Shown in pieces: positions 49,023-59,965 of a stretch of 64,000 bases of DNA. Under the pieces are notes generated by a model, which saw only the letters and a list, made by a program, of their open reading frames with translations, did no database searches and was not told the DNA's origin. Within the stretch, counting starts at the first letter, position 1. Each line of letters opens with the position of its first letter. The position numbers and the translations under genes are program-made. This stretch comes from Galerina marginata (Eukaryota; Basidiomycota; Agaricomycetes; Agaricales; Galerinaceae): contig JAECYW010000007.1 in assembly GCA_023014335.1 (NCBI GenBank), forward strand, positions 2,480,001 to 2,544,000, in the 5' to 3' direction.

Positions 49023-49760
49023 TTACGTCCCAAACATAGAAGTAGCAGTGAAATTGAACGCCATCTGCGCCTGCATATTCGACATAATATACCCCGACAC
49101 CCCCAAATTTTTCTCCTCAATCCGTAACACCTGCTCAAGAATCAAAAAAGACGCAACGATCTCGTCTCGGAACGATTCCGTGCCCCTAGTCAGGAGGAGT
49201 GCCCAGGCGATCGAGCGATCCTCCAAGGTAGGAAACTGGGAGTACGCTACTGGATGATCGAGGTCGTTTTCGGGACAGAGCTGGGATTTAAAATTCGGGC
49301 TATGAGCTTGGTGATTGGATTGAGAGTAACGTATACATACTGCAAGGCGGTAAACAACGTCTCTCCTCCAGATAAAGTTCCCAATAGAAGTCTGAATCGT
49401 CCATTTCGGACTATAAAACGCGTTAAACGTGGCTCTCGACTCATGATTCAAGACTCACGATCCATCCTCCATATTGCCCACAACCAGCCAGTCCTTCTGC
49501 TTCAACGACTTCCCTCCATATCTATGAGCGAACTTGATAGTATCCGATTTAAAACTTTTCCTTTTGATGGTCACCAATAGTTCGTTCGTTTGGGCGTCGG
49601 TTATCGTTGTGCGTGCGCCTGCCGGGTCAAGTGTGGCGACTTTGAAGTAAGGCCTGGTATCGAGGAGAAGGGTGTTATTGAGCGTGCCGGGTTTGGTGAA
49701 TGTTAGCTTGGTCGGTGGGGAAGGATCGACCAAGGTCACTTCAGAAGACGAGGAAAGCAT
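49023..49760 (-). CDS. DUF6593-like small fungal protein
   Basis: The first coding exon runs from MLSSSSEVTLVD (ATG at 49760; an upstream exon is possible, as an acceptor precedes it) to 49459. Exon 2 codes SPKWTIQTSIGNFIWRRDVV, and the last exon codes HPVAYSQFPTLEDRSIAWAL to a TAA at 49023-49025. The beta-rich pattern (LTFTKPGTLNNTLLLD, TITDAQTNELLVTIKRKSF, then a tryptophan-containing strand) resembles the fungal DUF6593 domain, and the last 60 residues form an amphipathic helix region. Members have no known function. I am fairly sure of the gene and less sure of the family name, which rests on remembered pattern and not a profile search. Confidence 0.6.
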
Positions 49761-49811
49761 TTCGTTCGACTGGGATCTGTGACAAATAGGACGTTTGGTC
49801 AACACTGACAA

Positions 49812-50573
49812 AAAAAAGGAGGTCAGAGGTGGTTATAAGCACTTTAAAGAGTACGTATATCTGTACCAAGGTCCGACTTCTTCTGAACGAATTTCAGGTA
49901 GTTTGCCCGAGGAGGCTATGCATATTTGGCCCCTAATGGAAATGGTCGTACAACATGACCTCCTGGTGCACATTCCACCGGAATCTTGGCAAGGCTGTGC
50001 GTGCAAGGCTGTACGATGATGATAAAGTCGCTTGTCATATCGTGGCATCATATGGACAGCGTAGAAAATCTAGAAGACAACATTAATAATGTCGAAACAT
50101 AACTGATTGGTTTGGATAAGAATCACATTTGGCCTCGAAGCAAAAGATAGACAGTATGGTAGGCAGGTTGGCTGGGGTGTAAAACCATGCGATCGGCCAG
50201 TATTATTTATCGCAAAAGTAGAATTTCTGGAGGAGGCGGAAGAGCGTGGCGATCTGAATTCGAAAAGTGAGTAACTTGGTTGATAAAGACATAGACAGAC
50301 ATGCCGAAGAACGCCGGTGGTGTTGCCAAAAATACACTTGGCACCTCCTTTCATCGTCCGGACGGCTGATTTCGGAGCAGCGACAGAGTGGAAGTCTTAA
50401 GCGTGTTGATAGAACTCTTCAGGAAAAGAAAATCGACCTCTTTATGACTGAGCGGGCTTGACAAATCTCTTATAGTCGATTTCAAATCCTATTTACATGT
50501 AATCGCCATACGACAAGAGCCTGAAGAAGGAAAACATACATATCAACACCAGCTCTTCTTCAAATAAACGGAC
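49812..50573. other. Intergenic, nothing identified
   Basis: This lies between the DUF6593-like gene and the end of the second MYND gene. Short frames only, no splice-supported exon. Confidence 0.45.
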
Positions 50574-52353
50574 TTACGGTCGATTACCAGGAAAACCAGC
50601 TCGAACATTGGCAAGCAACTGCAACCCCTGCTCAAGACCCTCAACCGTCCACCCATACTCCCGACTCAGCTGCTCCACTACCTTCTCCCGCCTAAAATCC
50701 GTCGCCTTGCGCATCTTGATGTCCCATAAAATATACTCACATATCAACGCGACGCTCGTCCTGTTGCCAGTGTTGATTGCCCTGTCGCGGTGGGCTCGGA
50801 AGCGGGCCTTGTCGACAGGGATTGTGTAGGATATATACCCGATGTCCTCGTCGTTTTCGAATACGCTTCGGGTGACGGCGTAGTCGTATGTCGGCTGCTG
50901 CGAGAGGCGCTGCATTTGGTTGAGGAGCTAAGCAAGCAAGTATACAATGAGTCACTCGAATAAGAACGTAGAGGTTCTTAAGTGTTTACCTCCAGTGGTC
51001 GTTTGAAGCCAGGGGCAGGAGGCGGGAACCCAGAGGGGTTTTCTGCTTTAGGTACTATTTTCGACAAGCCTGCTGCCGTCTCGTAGTCCAAAGGTTTACC
51101 ACAGATGAGTTTGTGTTCTATCTTCCAATTCGCGACTTGGCATTCCCTGATTTCACGTACGCGTCAGAAGAGAAAGAGTGTAAAAAAAAGTAGGTGTACT
51201 TGGAGCAATATAACACCTCTCGACCGATTTTGAAACAAGCCGCGCATCTCTTGAACGATTCTCTGTTTTTTCCATGCCGCAACAGTGACGGCATCCGCTG
51301 ATCTTGTTGGCCTTGCGTTCCTTAAACGCTGCTTTGAATTCCGCTGTGATCTCATCGTACTTTTCCTTTCCATGTATTTGGAGCATGGCATCCTTGTGGA
51401 GCTGCTGGAGGGGATCAGGGTTCTTCTTCTTCTCTTTTCCTGACTTGTGCTTCCCTTTGTGGACAGGTACCACTGGCAAATCCATATCGAGGACCGAGTG
51501 GACAATGAATTGGAGGACGTGTGCTGTTGATGGAAGTGAAATTTAGTAGAATCTCGCAGGATCGTTCGAAACATACTGATTAGCTTGGTTCGGAGGATAA
51601 GGATAGTGCCGAGTGCGACCTTTTGAACCTCATCGTTGTCGTCTCGATGAGCGTTCTGCACGCGATCCCATTCGTCGTTGTTGATGTACTGACTAGAGAA
51701 ACGTCGTTCAACAAAATGGTGCTGTTTGGTGATCTGAAACCACGAACGGTTCACTTGGTGTTTCCGAGAGATCCTGAGGGGCAATGGCGTGAAGTAGATC
51801 GAGGAAGACCTGTCCGTTTCTGCTCACTATTCACGCGTTAGATTTATACTGAGGATTTATGAGTACACCTTTCACGGACTCACAGTGGGAAACACGAAGT
51901 TCTTGGGCACAGGAGAGTCGTGCTTGGTTCAGGTTGGGAGAAATAGCACATGCACCGGCGATACCAATAAGGGCATGCTTTTCGCGATCAGAAACAGACG
52001 CAGAGAGCCATTTGTTGGCTAAATCTTGGTGGCTACTGCAATATTTTCAGTTCCATAAATTGATACTAAAAACGTCGGTAATGTTCAACACACAGAAAGA
52101 GAGCCGCTTCGAGGGAGACGATGCGCTGCAACCCACATAACATCCTCTTCAGATCTGCATACTCCTCCAGATTTGATTCGTGGCGCCCGGGATTGGCATT
52201 GATGCGCTCCTCGAGGACAATGCGGCTGAAGATTGTTTCGGCGTTGATGAATAAGGATTTTGTGCGAAACAGAGTTTCAAATTCTGCATCCCATATCTCT
52301 GGAGAGGACTTCGCCCTGTGACAAGGTGGAAACTCGATTAAAATTGCAGCCAT
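50574..52353 (-). CDS. MYND-type zinc finger protein with an apparent frameshift
   Basis: Exons run from a tentative ATG at 52353 (MAAILIEFPPCHRAK) to a TAA at 50574-50576. The N-terminal region is helical (WDAEFETLFRTKSLFINAET; KWLSASVSDREKHALIGIAG; DEWDRVQNAHRDDNDEVQKV), of the kind that precedes a C-terminal MYND finger in many mushroom proteins. The finger reads CRHC, then KRCAACFKIGREVLYCSK, ECQVANWKIEHKLIC, but CRHC and KRCAAC are in different frames: one base is missing between them, most simply in the A6 run near 51268. No plausible intron resolves this. After the finger a helical C-terminal domain follows (IGYISYTIPVDKARFRAHRD). It is either a recent pseudogene or an assembly deletion. 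The true start may be in an upstream exon. Confidence 0.7.
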
Positions 52354-52759
52354 TACTTCGAGTTGGTGGGTAGTCGATTTCAAGAGATGTTCTGCCTGTG
52401 ACCAGAATCAACATCACGCGTTTGTCACGATCATCACTATACCAAGTTCCAACTCCGTCCGCTGAGGATTAATCTAAGTATCGACTGAATAGTTGGCCAG
52501 AAGATCACAATAGGTCTTGCAATAGGTATGTTCTTTTTTTGTTGGTGGAGCTACAAACTTTTCCGCCTTGTGCCTAAATTATAAGAATCTTTGTGGGAAG
52601 TCAAGAAGTTTCACAGATGTCGCACAGAAATCATAGCAGCACGTTGAATCAGGAATTTTTATTTATTTCCAGGTGTACTGGTAACCAACTGGTAACTGTA
52701 ACGTTGAATTGAAATGATTGAACTACCCGCAATGTTCAGAGGAAAAGCCAAACCCGAAG

Positions 52760-55278
52760 CTAATCCTACCGGAAATGAGGGCAGTTAGTGATATTGATAT
52801 TGAAAAATGGACGAGAAGATTGAGGCAAATAAATCGGGTAGACATACCTTGATGTAGGCTTCAATTGCCTCAACCGTCTGCTCTCGCCCGTATGCGTCCT
52901 CTCGAATTGGTTGGGTCCGTAGATACAGCGTCAGTAGACGATTCTTGGGCAAATGTAAAAGAATTTCTTGAAGAGTCTGGGACGCATATCGTTCAATGGG
53001 CTCGCGTCTATCTGCAAAGTAGCTATCAACATATCTTTGAATCGAATCATCAGTAGATCAAAAGGGATATCAAAAACGACAGATACGTACGGGCGAGATA
53101 AATATTTTAGAATTCTGTTAGCAAGTTCCACATATCTTCCTGGCGAAACAAAATAATGTCGGGACCTGGACTTATCAATGAAAAACGCAGTCAGCATTGA
53201 ACTGTAGTCGGCATCTGGCGCAGATGGTTGTGTTCTAAGGCCGATCAAATAAAGCCACGTTTTATCGGCATTGATGAGAGCCGGTCGCTCGAGAGCCGGT
53301 ATGTGTTGAGTAATAATTTCCATGAGACGATAACCATTATGACCCTTGAAATAAGAATCCAAGGTCAAACCCGCGATTAGGCAGTCAGTATGAGCGTTCG
53401 ATGGGTAATGCGAAAGTTGAGCAAGTAGATGACCGTCAAACTCTGCCAAATACCTGTCTCTGAGGTCATTTAGATAGGTCTACGAGAGGCAAATTAATTT
53501 GGCTTTTTTAGGAAATAATTCGAACACCAAAATATACAAACCTGTCTCTCGACCCAACGGAGGAATGCTGGAAATGCGTGAATAGGGTTATCCCGATAAC
53601 GTGGCCGTATATGACCAAGGAGGTTGAGAAATCCTAAGAGATCAAAGTTCCACAAGGCTTGGAAAAGTTCTTCAGCCGGAAATGCTTTTGAGCATTGGCT
53701 CAAAAAGGATCTATAGGCAATTAACCGGTGTTTCTCTTCGCCTTGGAATGGGGTCAATCAAAGAAGAGCAATTGGTGGGCAGATTTATTCACCTTCGAAT
53801 GCTGATAGCTCGCTTAAATTAACACCAACTGAGATATGCTTCAAGCAACGGAGTGCTAGGCGGGCATGAGCCTGTGGGGGCTCGATGAAAAATCTGCCCG
53901 AACGCGATTTGTCCATCAGAAAATCTCCAAGTGACGCGTGAAGTAAGCGAAGACCCTTTGAGCGGTCCTGAGGTAGAGGAACAAGGATGACTGAGTGCAG
54001 ATCGGCTAATATCACTTGCAAATCCCCTTGTTGGTATTCGAGAAACCTTTCGACAAGGTCTGTGCTTTGTTCGACGGCCTGGTCAGTCATGAGAAGGAGA
54101 TAACTAAGAACCTCAATAACCGCTTCGACGTCGTCAACAGATTCAAATATATGAATGTATAAGGAATCAAGTTCGGCAAAAGGAGCGTTTTGGCCGGGAG
54201 TGGCTAGGCCAAAAATCATATTCAGCCTGTCAGTGGGTCGGTGGCGAGAGGATTCGACAAATTTCATGACAGTGGCAGCGTAGATAAATTGGCCCGATGA
54301 CTTTTGGACTAGTCTATCGATGTCGAAGGGGGAAGGCCATGATACGGGAAGATATGATCCCAGACGATGGTGCTGTTTGATATGAGCAAATTTCGATGTC
54401 AGAAAGGTCTTGATATCTGCATTAGGTTGATAAGTATCGTCCAAGGCAAGTCTTCGGGTCATCGATGACATGGCTTCTTCGTTGAAGGTGTTACGAATAT
54501 CTGGTTCTGGGCGGCTAGCAATAAGGAAGAAGAGTGGAACATGAGACCGTCGTAGAGCTGATGAAAGAGAAGTCAAAATGGAAACTTGTATCTTCGATTC
54601 GCCGCATTCGTCCAATCCATCGATGATAATGAATCTCGGACCAACTTCGTCAACATTTTCGAAATGACCAGAGTGCAGCAAGTTCGAGATAGGTTGGAGA
54701 ACCAAAGCTTCCAACTGGGCTTCAAGCGATCGAGTGAAAACGAGAGGATCTGCCTCGACGGCCAACGTGACGTGTTCCCGTGTCTCTGGAATAGCAGTTG
54801 CGAGTTGGTATGCGAGGGTAGGGATAAGAAGAGTAGCGTCATGACGGCCAGCTGCTGTCCTAGAGAAGAAGAAACTGGCGGCGAGAAGGCCAGCCTCATA
54901 ACATAATTCGGCAATTGTCTGAGCGATGGCCGATTTTCCTGCACCAGCTGGCCCATACAACCAGAGGAAAAACGCTTCTTTGTCGAGATCTTGTACCCAG
55001 TCCGCAATTTCTTTCAGAATGGCTTGTCGCGTTCCTTCATGGCATTTTGGTGGATCATATCTTTCGGCAGAGTTGTGAAAAGCGCCAGGGAGCGACCTTC
55101 TTTTGAAGTGCTTGAAAGCCTTAGTAAAGGTGGAGAAAGTGAGATCGTTAGCCGCCCATTCTCGAAGGCGAAGGTTTGTTGCGTACCATTTTCCACGTAA
55201 ACATGAGCATGGAAATCTCCTTCAACCTGTCGTAAATGTGCCTCCTGTAATCGAAGGACGATGGGCACCAGAGAACAT
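52760..55278 (-). CDS. NACHT-domain (NLR-like) STAND NTPase
   Basis: Exons 55278-55227, 55160-53793, 53741-53542, 53479-53091, 53034-52848 and 52765-52760 sum to 2202 nt, 733 residues without interruption. The start MFSGAHRPSITGGTFTT matches the short GGTF-type N-terminal motif of many mushroom NACHT proteins. Then come FHNSAERYDPPKCHEGTRQA and the NACHT domain: Walker A LYGPAGAGKSAIAQ, Walker B-like FIIIDGLDECGES, sensor IASRPEPDI. C-terminal helices follow, with two related segments (DFLMDKSRSGRFFIEP and AFFIDKSRSRHYFVSP) suggesting internal duplication. There are no WD40 or ankyrin repeats. Fungal NACHT proteins are linked to non-self recognition and regulated cell death in studied species; a role here is inference. 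Without the terminal 6-nt exon the protein would end a few residues later in the intron. Confidence 0.85.
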
Positions 55279-56909
55279 CACGGTTTGTTCAAGACTCGGT
55301 GTTGCTGATAGGCTTTCTAACGAAACGAAAAGATCGACCAAAATTCAATGTGCTGTAAAAGGTGTAAGGTTAGAAGAGTTGAACAAATGAGGAGTTTATA
55401 AGAAAATCGTCACCCTTGGGTCAGTCGCGTGTCTTTCATCTCGCTGCCACAGCCCCTCACCGTCTGCGGCGCACAGGAATCTGTCACACACTGCCATTAG
55501 CCAAGGTACCATATCATTCCCGTGATGATAGATTAACAATGGATGTGTTGTATTCCACAAAACGAGGTTCGATTTCCGTGTGTTTGGGACAGTCGAGCTC
55601 ATTTGAGTTGCATTAGAGGCCAGGTTTGGGAGATAGACAAATTGCCAAGTGGTCGCAGTATAAGATGAAGGGAGAACGCCAGCCGTACAACTGGTACCTA
55701 AATTTCATGCCACCTGGGTATAGAAATGATCAGAAATAATCTGCTGGATAAATGAGGGGGTGAGGAGTACCGGGATAGGCGTCTTCCCGGTGCCGCTGCG
55801 GATTAATCAGGAACCTCGTCAGGTGATAGCATTGTCGGGTGACCGCATGAGAAGTCGGACCGGCTTACATAAGTAAGTGATCGCCTCTCTTTTCGATCCT
55901 TCAAACGCCTCTCTGATCTCGCTCTAATCATTAGTATTTTCAAACGGTGCTGTTCTTTCAGAGACCTTCCAAAAAACTTTTCTGGTACAGAGTACTTTTG
56001 TGCGTAAGGCAGGAAAGTCCACCCCTTGCTCATCATGAGTCGCCAGAGTTCCAGCCGATCTTGTATGATTCTATCTACTAAATCGTTGCTAACTCGAACT
56101 CGCCTGTGTCTAATTCTTAGTCTATCCAGGTTTTAAGATATCGTTCATTAGGGTGGAGCGACCAAAATGCCGAGGTAGCGGCGCGTTTGATACGTAATCT
56201 CAAGACCTCGCTCTGACTACAGGCAATGTTGTTGGGCCAGCAGATCGGGAGGTTTCTGCATGGCTTGGTGGGATGCGCATCGATACGTTAAGTTCCTTCC
56301 TGTTGAGAGATCAACATAAAATCTGCTGCTTCAAGCGTCTCCACTCGACTTCATGGAGATTGGTATTACAAAACAGAATAACGAGGAGCATGTTGGGCTG
56401 AAGCCTGAAGCCACCATAAACCCACCGTGTAATGCAAAATTTTAAGTAATTGTCAAGTCCAACATTTTGATTGCAGGCCTATGTTTTGCTGGTTGAATGA
56501 TCGTACTCGAGTAGTAGGGTAGTTAAGTGTGTTTCGCTTTCATTGGAATATTAAAGCAGATGCTGTAAGAAAAATGAACGATTTGCCTAGAGTGATCATC
56601 CTGGGTGTTTTTCCAAGTTTCTGGTGGTTTAGTAGAATAAGTGCCCAAAGCAAAAAATCAGATATCCGCTTATTCACTCGACTTTAAAATCAGAGGCCCA
56701 ATGAATTCGTTGATCGTGATACAGTACAAGTTTTCGTATGACGAAGGCTAGCTATCCTATCGTCAGCTCGTGCGGTCCAGGCCCGTGTATATACGTGATC
56801 AAAAATGAAACAAAAGAGAACAAGAATGGAATGGGATGAACAAGACTATGAGGATTCAATGCAAGTTGGAATTTTGGGAGTGTGATGAGGGTTCATTGTT
56901 CGAAGACGA
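55279..56909. other. Intergenic, no gene found
   Basis: About 1.6 kb with only short frames on both strands. I see no repeat, RNA gene or domain. It would contain the promoter of the NACHT gene on the left and the 3' region of the secreted repeat gene on the right. Confidence 0.5.
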
Positions 56910-58757
56910 TTAGAGACCACGTCCGCTGCGAGAGCCGTTTCTTTCGCCGGAGTCACCGTGACGGCGACGCTCGAGGGCTCGGCCACTGCGAGAGCCGTTC
57001 CTCTCCCCTGAGTCACCGTGGCGTCTGCGTTCGAGGGCCCGTCCACTGCGAGAACCGTTCCTTTCTCCAGAGTCGCCATGGCGGCGTTTCTCGAAGGATC
57101 GTCCGCTACGAGAACCGTTCCTCTCGCCAGAGTCGCCGTGACGGCGGGCCTCAAGAGCACGGCCACTTCGCGAACCGTTCCTCTCGCCAGAGTCTCCATG
57201 GCGGCGGCGTTCGAGAGCGCGTCCACTGCGAGAACCGTTACGCTCGCCAGAATCTCCGTGACGGCGGGCCTCGAGGGCACGACCACTTCGCGAACCGTTC
57301 CTCTCGCCAGAATCACCGTGTCGGCGACGTTCGAGAGCACGTCCACTGCGAGAGCCATTGCGTTCACCGGAGTCTCCGTGACGGCGGGCTTCGAGAGCTC
57401 GCCCGCTGCGAGAGCCATTGCGTTCGCCAGAATCTCCGTGTCGGCGACGTTCGAGAGCACGTCCACTGCGAGAGCCATTGCGTTCACCGGAGTCTCCGTG
57501 ACGGCGGGCTTCGAGAGCTCGCCCGCTGCGAGAGCCATTGCGTTCGCCAGAATCTCCGTGTCGGCGACGTTCGAGAGCACGTCCACTGCGAGAGCCATTG
57601 CGTTCACCGGAGTCTCCGTGACGGCGGGCTTCGAGAGCTCGCCCGCTGCGAGAGCCATTGCGTTCGCCAGAATCTCCGTGTCGGCGACGTTCGAGAGCAC
57701 GTCCACTGCGAGATCCATTGCGTTCACCGGAGTCTCCGTGGCGGCGGGCTTCGAGAGCTCGCCCGCTGCGAGAGCCATTGCGTTCGCCAGAGTCGCCGTG
57801 ACGGCGGGCTTCGAGAGCCCGACCACTGCGCGAGCCATTGCGTTCGCCAGAGTCTCCATGGCGGCGACGTTCGAGAGCGCGTCCACTGCGCGAGCCATTG
57901 CGTTCGCCGGAATCCCCATGGCGGCGAGCCTCGAGAGCACGACCGCTGCGAGATCCATTGCGTTCACCAGAGTCCCCGTGACGGCGGGCCTCAAGAGCGC
58001 GGCCACTGCGTGATCCATTTCTCTCTCCTGAATCTCCATGGCGGCGGGCTTCGAGGGCGCGTCCACTGCGAGAGCCATTGCGTTCTCCAGAGTCTCCGTG
58101 GCGGCGACGTTCCAAAGCACGTCCACTGCGCGAGCCATTCCTCTCACCAGAATCTCCATGACGGCGGGCTTCAAGGGCACGACCACTGCGAGAACCGTTA
58201 CGTTCCCCAGAATCACCGTGGCGGCGGGCTTCGAGGGCACGACCACTGCGAGAGCCGTTGCGCTCGCCGGAAGTCTCCGTGTCGGCGGGATTCGAGGGCA
58301 CGACCGCTACGAGATCCATTGCGTTCACCAGAATCGCCGTGGCGGCGAGCTTCAAGGGCGCGACCACTGCGGGATCCAGTTTCGTTCTCCAGAGTCACCG
58401 TGGCGGCGGGCCTCGAGAGCGCGACCGCTTCGAGAAGCCGTTACGTTCACCAGAGTCGCCATGGCGGCGAGCCTCGAGAGCACGACCGCTTCGAGAGCCG
58501 TTGCGTTCGCCAGAATCACCGTGGCGGCGAGCTTCGAGGGCGCGACCGCTGCGAGAGCCATTGCGTTCTCCAGAGTCCCCGTGACGGCGGGCCTCTAGAG
58601 CACGACCACTGCGGGAGCCATTACGTTCTCCAGAATCGCCGTGGCGGCGAGCTTCGAGGGCACGGCCACTGCGAGATCCATTCCTCTCTCCCAGAGTCCC
58701 CAGTGGCGGCGACGTTCAATGCCACGTCCACTGCGGGAGCCGTTACGCTCTCCAGAG
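56910..58757 (-). repeat. 60-bp tandem repeat array with 120-bp higher-order units
   Basis: There are about 31 units of 60 bp. From 57361 to 57720 the array consists of near-perfect 120-bp dimers (one unit ending ALEARR, the next ALERRR); lines of 60 bp starting at 57361, 57481 and 57601 are identical, as are those at 57421 and 57541. Outer units are more diverged, consistent with expansion from the middle. Confidence 0.95.
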
Positions 58758-58970
58758 TCTCCGTGCCTGCGTGCCTCAAACTGAACAGGCTCTCGAGCGA
58801 CTAGCACATCGCGAGTAGCCAATTCGGCGCCAAACGGAGAAACCTGGGGATTTTTATGGCGCTTAAGTTGCTTGTCAAATGTGGAAAGGTAGGGAGTTAC
58901 TCACGGGCAGGGCATGCGCCGATAAAACAGCGGTAAGGACGAAGGCGATGAAGCTCTTGTTGAATCGCAT
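56910..58970 (-). CDS. Secreted tandem-repeat protein, candidate Kex2-processed peptide precursor (frame interrupted)
   Basis: Exon 1 (58970-58905) codes a signal peptide MRFNKSFIAFVLTAVLSAHA, cut likely near AHA-LP. After a 60-nt intron, exon 2 begins VSPFGAELATRDVLVARE and enters about 31 copies of a 20-residue repeat, HGDSGERNGSRSGRALEA followed by RR, ending GRGL and TAA at 56910-56912. RR between units is the classical Kex2 cleavage signal, so each copy could release an 18-19-residue peptide. Codon third positions vary while the peptide stays nearly constant, which supports this frame. Five single-base insertions (about 58701, 58691, 58434, 58379, 58272) break the frame in the first quarter; the last 23 units are clean. 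A literal reading stops at about 58352. Alternatives are a cell-wall repeat protein or a pseudogene. Confidence 0.7.
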
Positions 58971-59160
58971 GATGTTGTATGGGGAGTTGGTGGTTTAAGT
59001 GAGTACGTGAAGCGGAGATATTTTGGCTGTTTGAGGGCGACTTGGAAGCTAGTTCAAGACTGGGGAAAAAGGATGGCTAACCAGTGGGTTTTTATATCGT
59101 TGAAATCTGTGTGAGATATGAATATCGACATACTGCACTCCATTGTCATTGGGCTTGTCG

Positions 59161-59580
59161 GGCTTGGCATTAGGAGCGCATTTTACGCCCACAGGCTGCA
59201 ATATACGCCAGAAATATCACGCCAAGAGGGGTAGCACAACGTTGATTTGAAGGAAATTCCAACGTCAAATGATGCCACAGTTTGCCATTGAAAGGAGTAA
59301 AATAGATCACCCGCAAGGTCTTTGAAATAACCGAGAGGATTGGCGTTATTCCGGAATATGCCCCCAGAAAAATCAAAAATAACCAGAGAAGACGTCCAGA
59401 AAGATACAATCTGGTCGGCCAGGCACTGGAATATATTGGACAACACATAAAGTCGGCAACATCCATGCCCCCCGAAAGAGTGCCGATTTCAATTGTTGAA
59501 ACTCCTCCTACTCCAGAATATGCGATGACGACGTAATTTCTGAGCCTTCCCTGACTAATAATTGTCGATTTCATGTTTTC
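59161..59580 (-). CDS. Possible small hypothetical protein
   Basis: A single open frame runs from an ATG near 59571 (MKSTIISQGRLRNYVVIAYS) to a stop near 59170, about 130 residues. It has two hydrophobic segments (LLWLFLIFLGAYSGITPIL; GVIFLAYIAACG). No family is recognised, there are no splice signals to support it, and an overlapping frame is also open, so it could be chance. The upstream 59.6-59.9 kb region shows nothing clearer. Confidence 0.2.
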
Positions 59581-59583
59581 CAA

Positions 59584-59965
59584 GAGGACTGCGGAACTGC
59601 GGTTTGGGAATATAAGTCTTTCGAGGGAAAAATAGCCAAGTCATTCCCGTGCCAGTGGTGGAATTTCTAAATATTTATTTTGGGAACGATAGCGCCAAGC
59701 GAGGAGTAGCAGTAAAAATAGAGCTCTGAACTTGAACCCGAGCAAGGCAAAATCGACGAATAGAAATCAGTGACTTCCGTCCTTGTAAAAATTTCATGGC
59801 CAAACCAGTTGAGAGCACCGTCAACGCATTTCGCCCGCTTCACTGGATCAGTGGTTCGTCTTTATACCAAAGAAAAAACGGGTCAGACGAGGGTTATTTT
59901 GTAGAACAGTTACCAAGTCTAAAGCTTGACAAAAGCGTACATCAGTTTTCTCGGGACTATTGAGT
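59584..59965. other. Intergenic, nothing identified
   Basis: No frame, repeat or RNA gene could be supported in this stretch. Confidence 0.4.

Noticed and set aside
55161..55226. Frameshift at the N-terminus of the NACHT gene
   Set aside because: At first GGTFTT and a following plausible frame seemed one base out of phase, but a 66-nt intron with GT and AG borders joins GGTFTT to WAANDLTFS in frame.
56910..58757. CRISPR array
   Set aside because: There are no unique spacers, the unit is contiguous and coding, and the genome is fungal.
56882..58804. 640-codon open frame on the + strand across the repeat array
   Set aside because: It is a mirror of the 60-bp periodicity. The minus strand has a signal peptide exon, an intron and synonymous variation in the HGDSGERNGS frame; the + frame has none of these.
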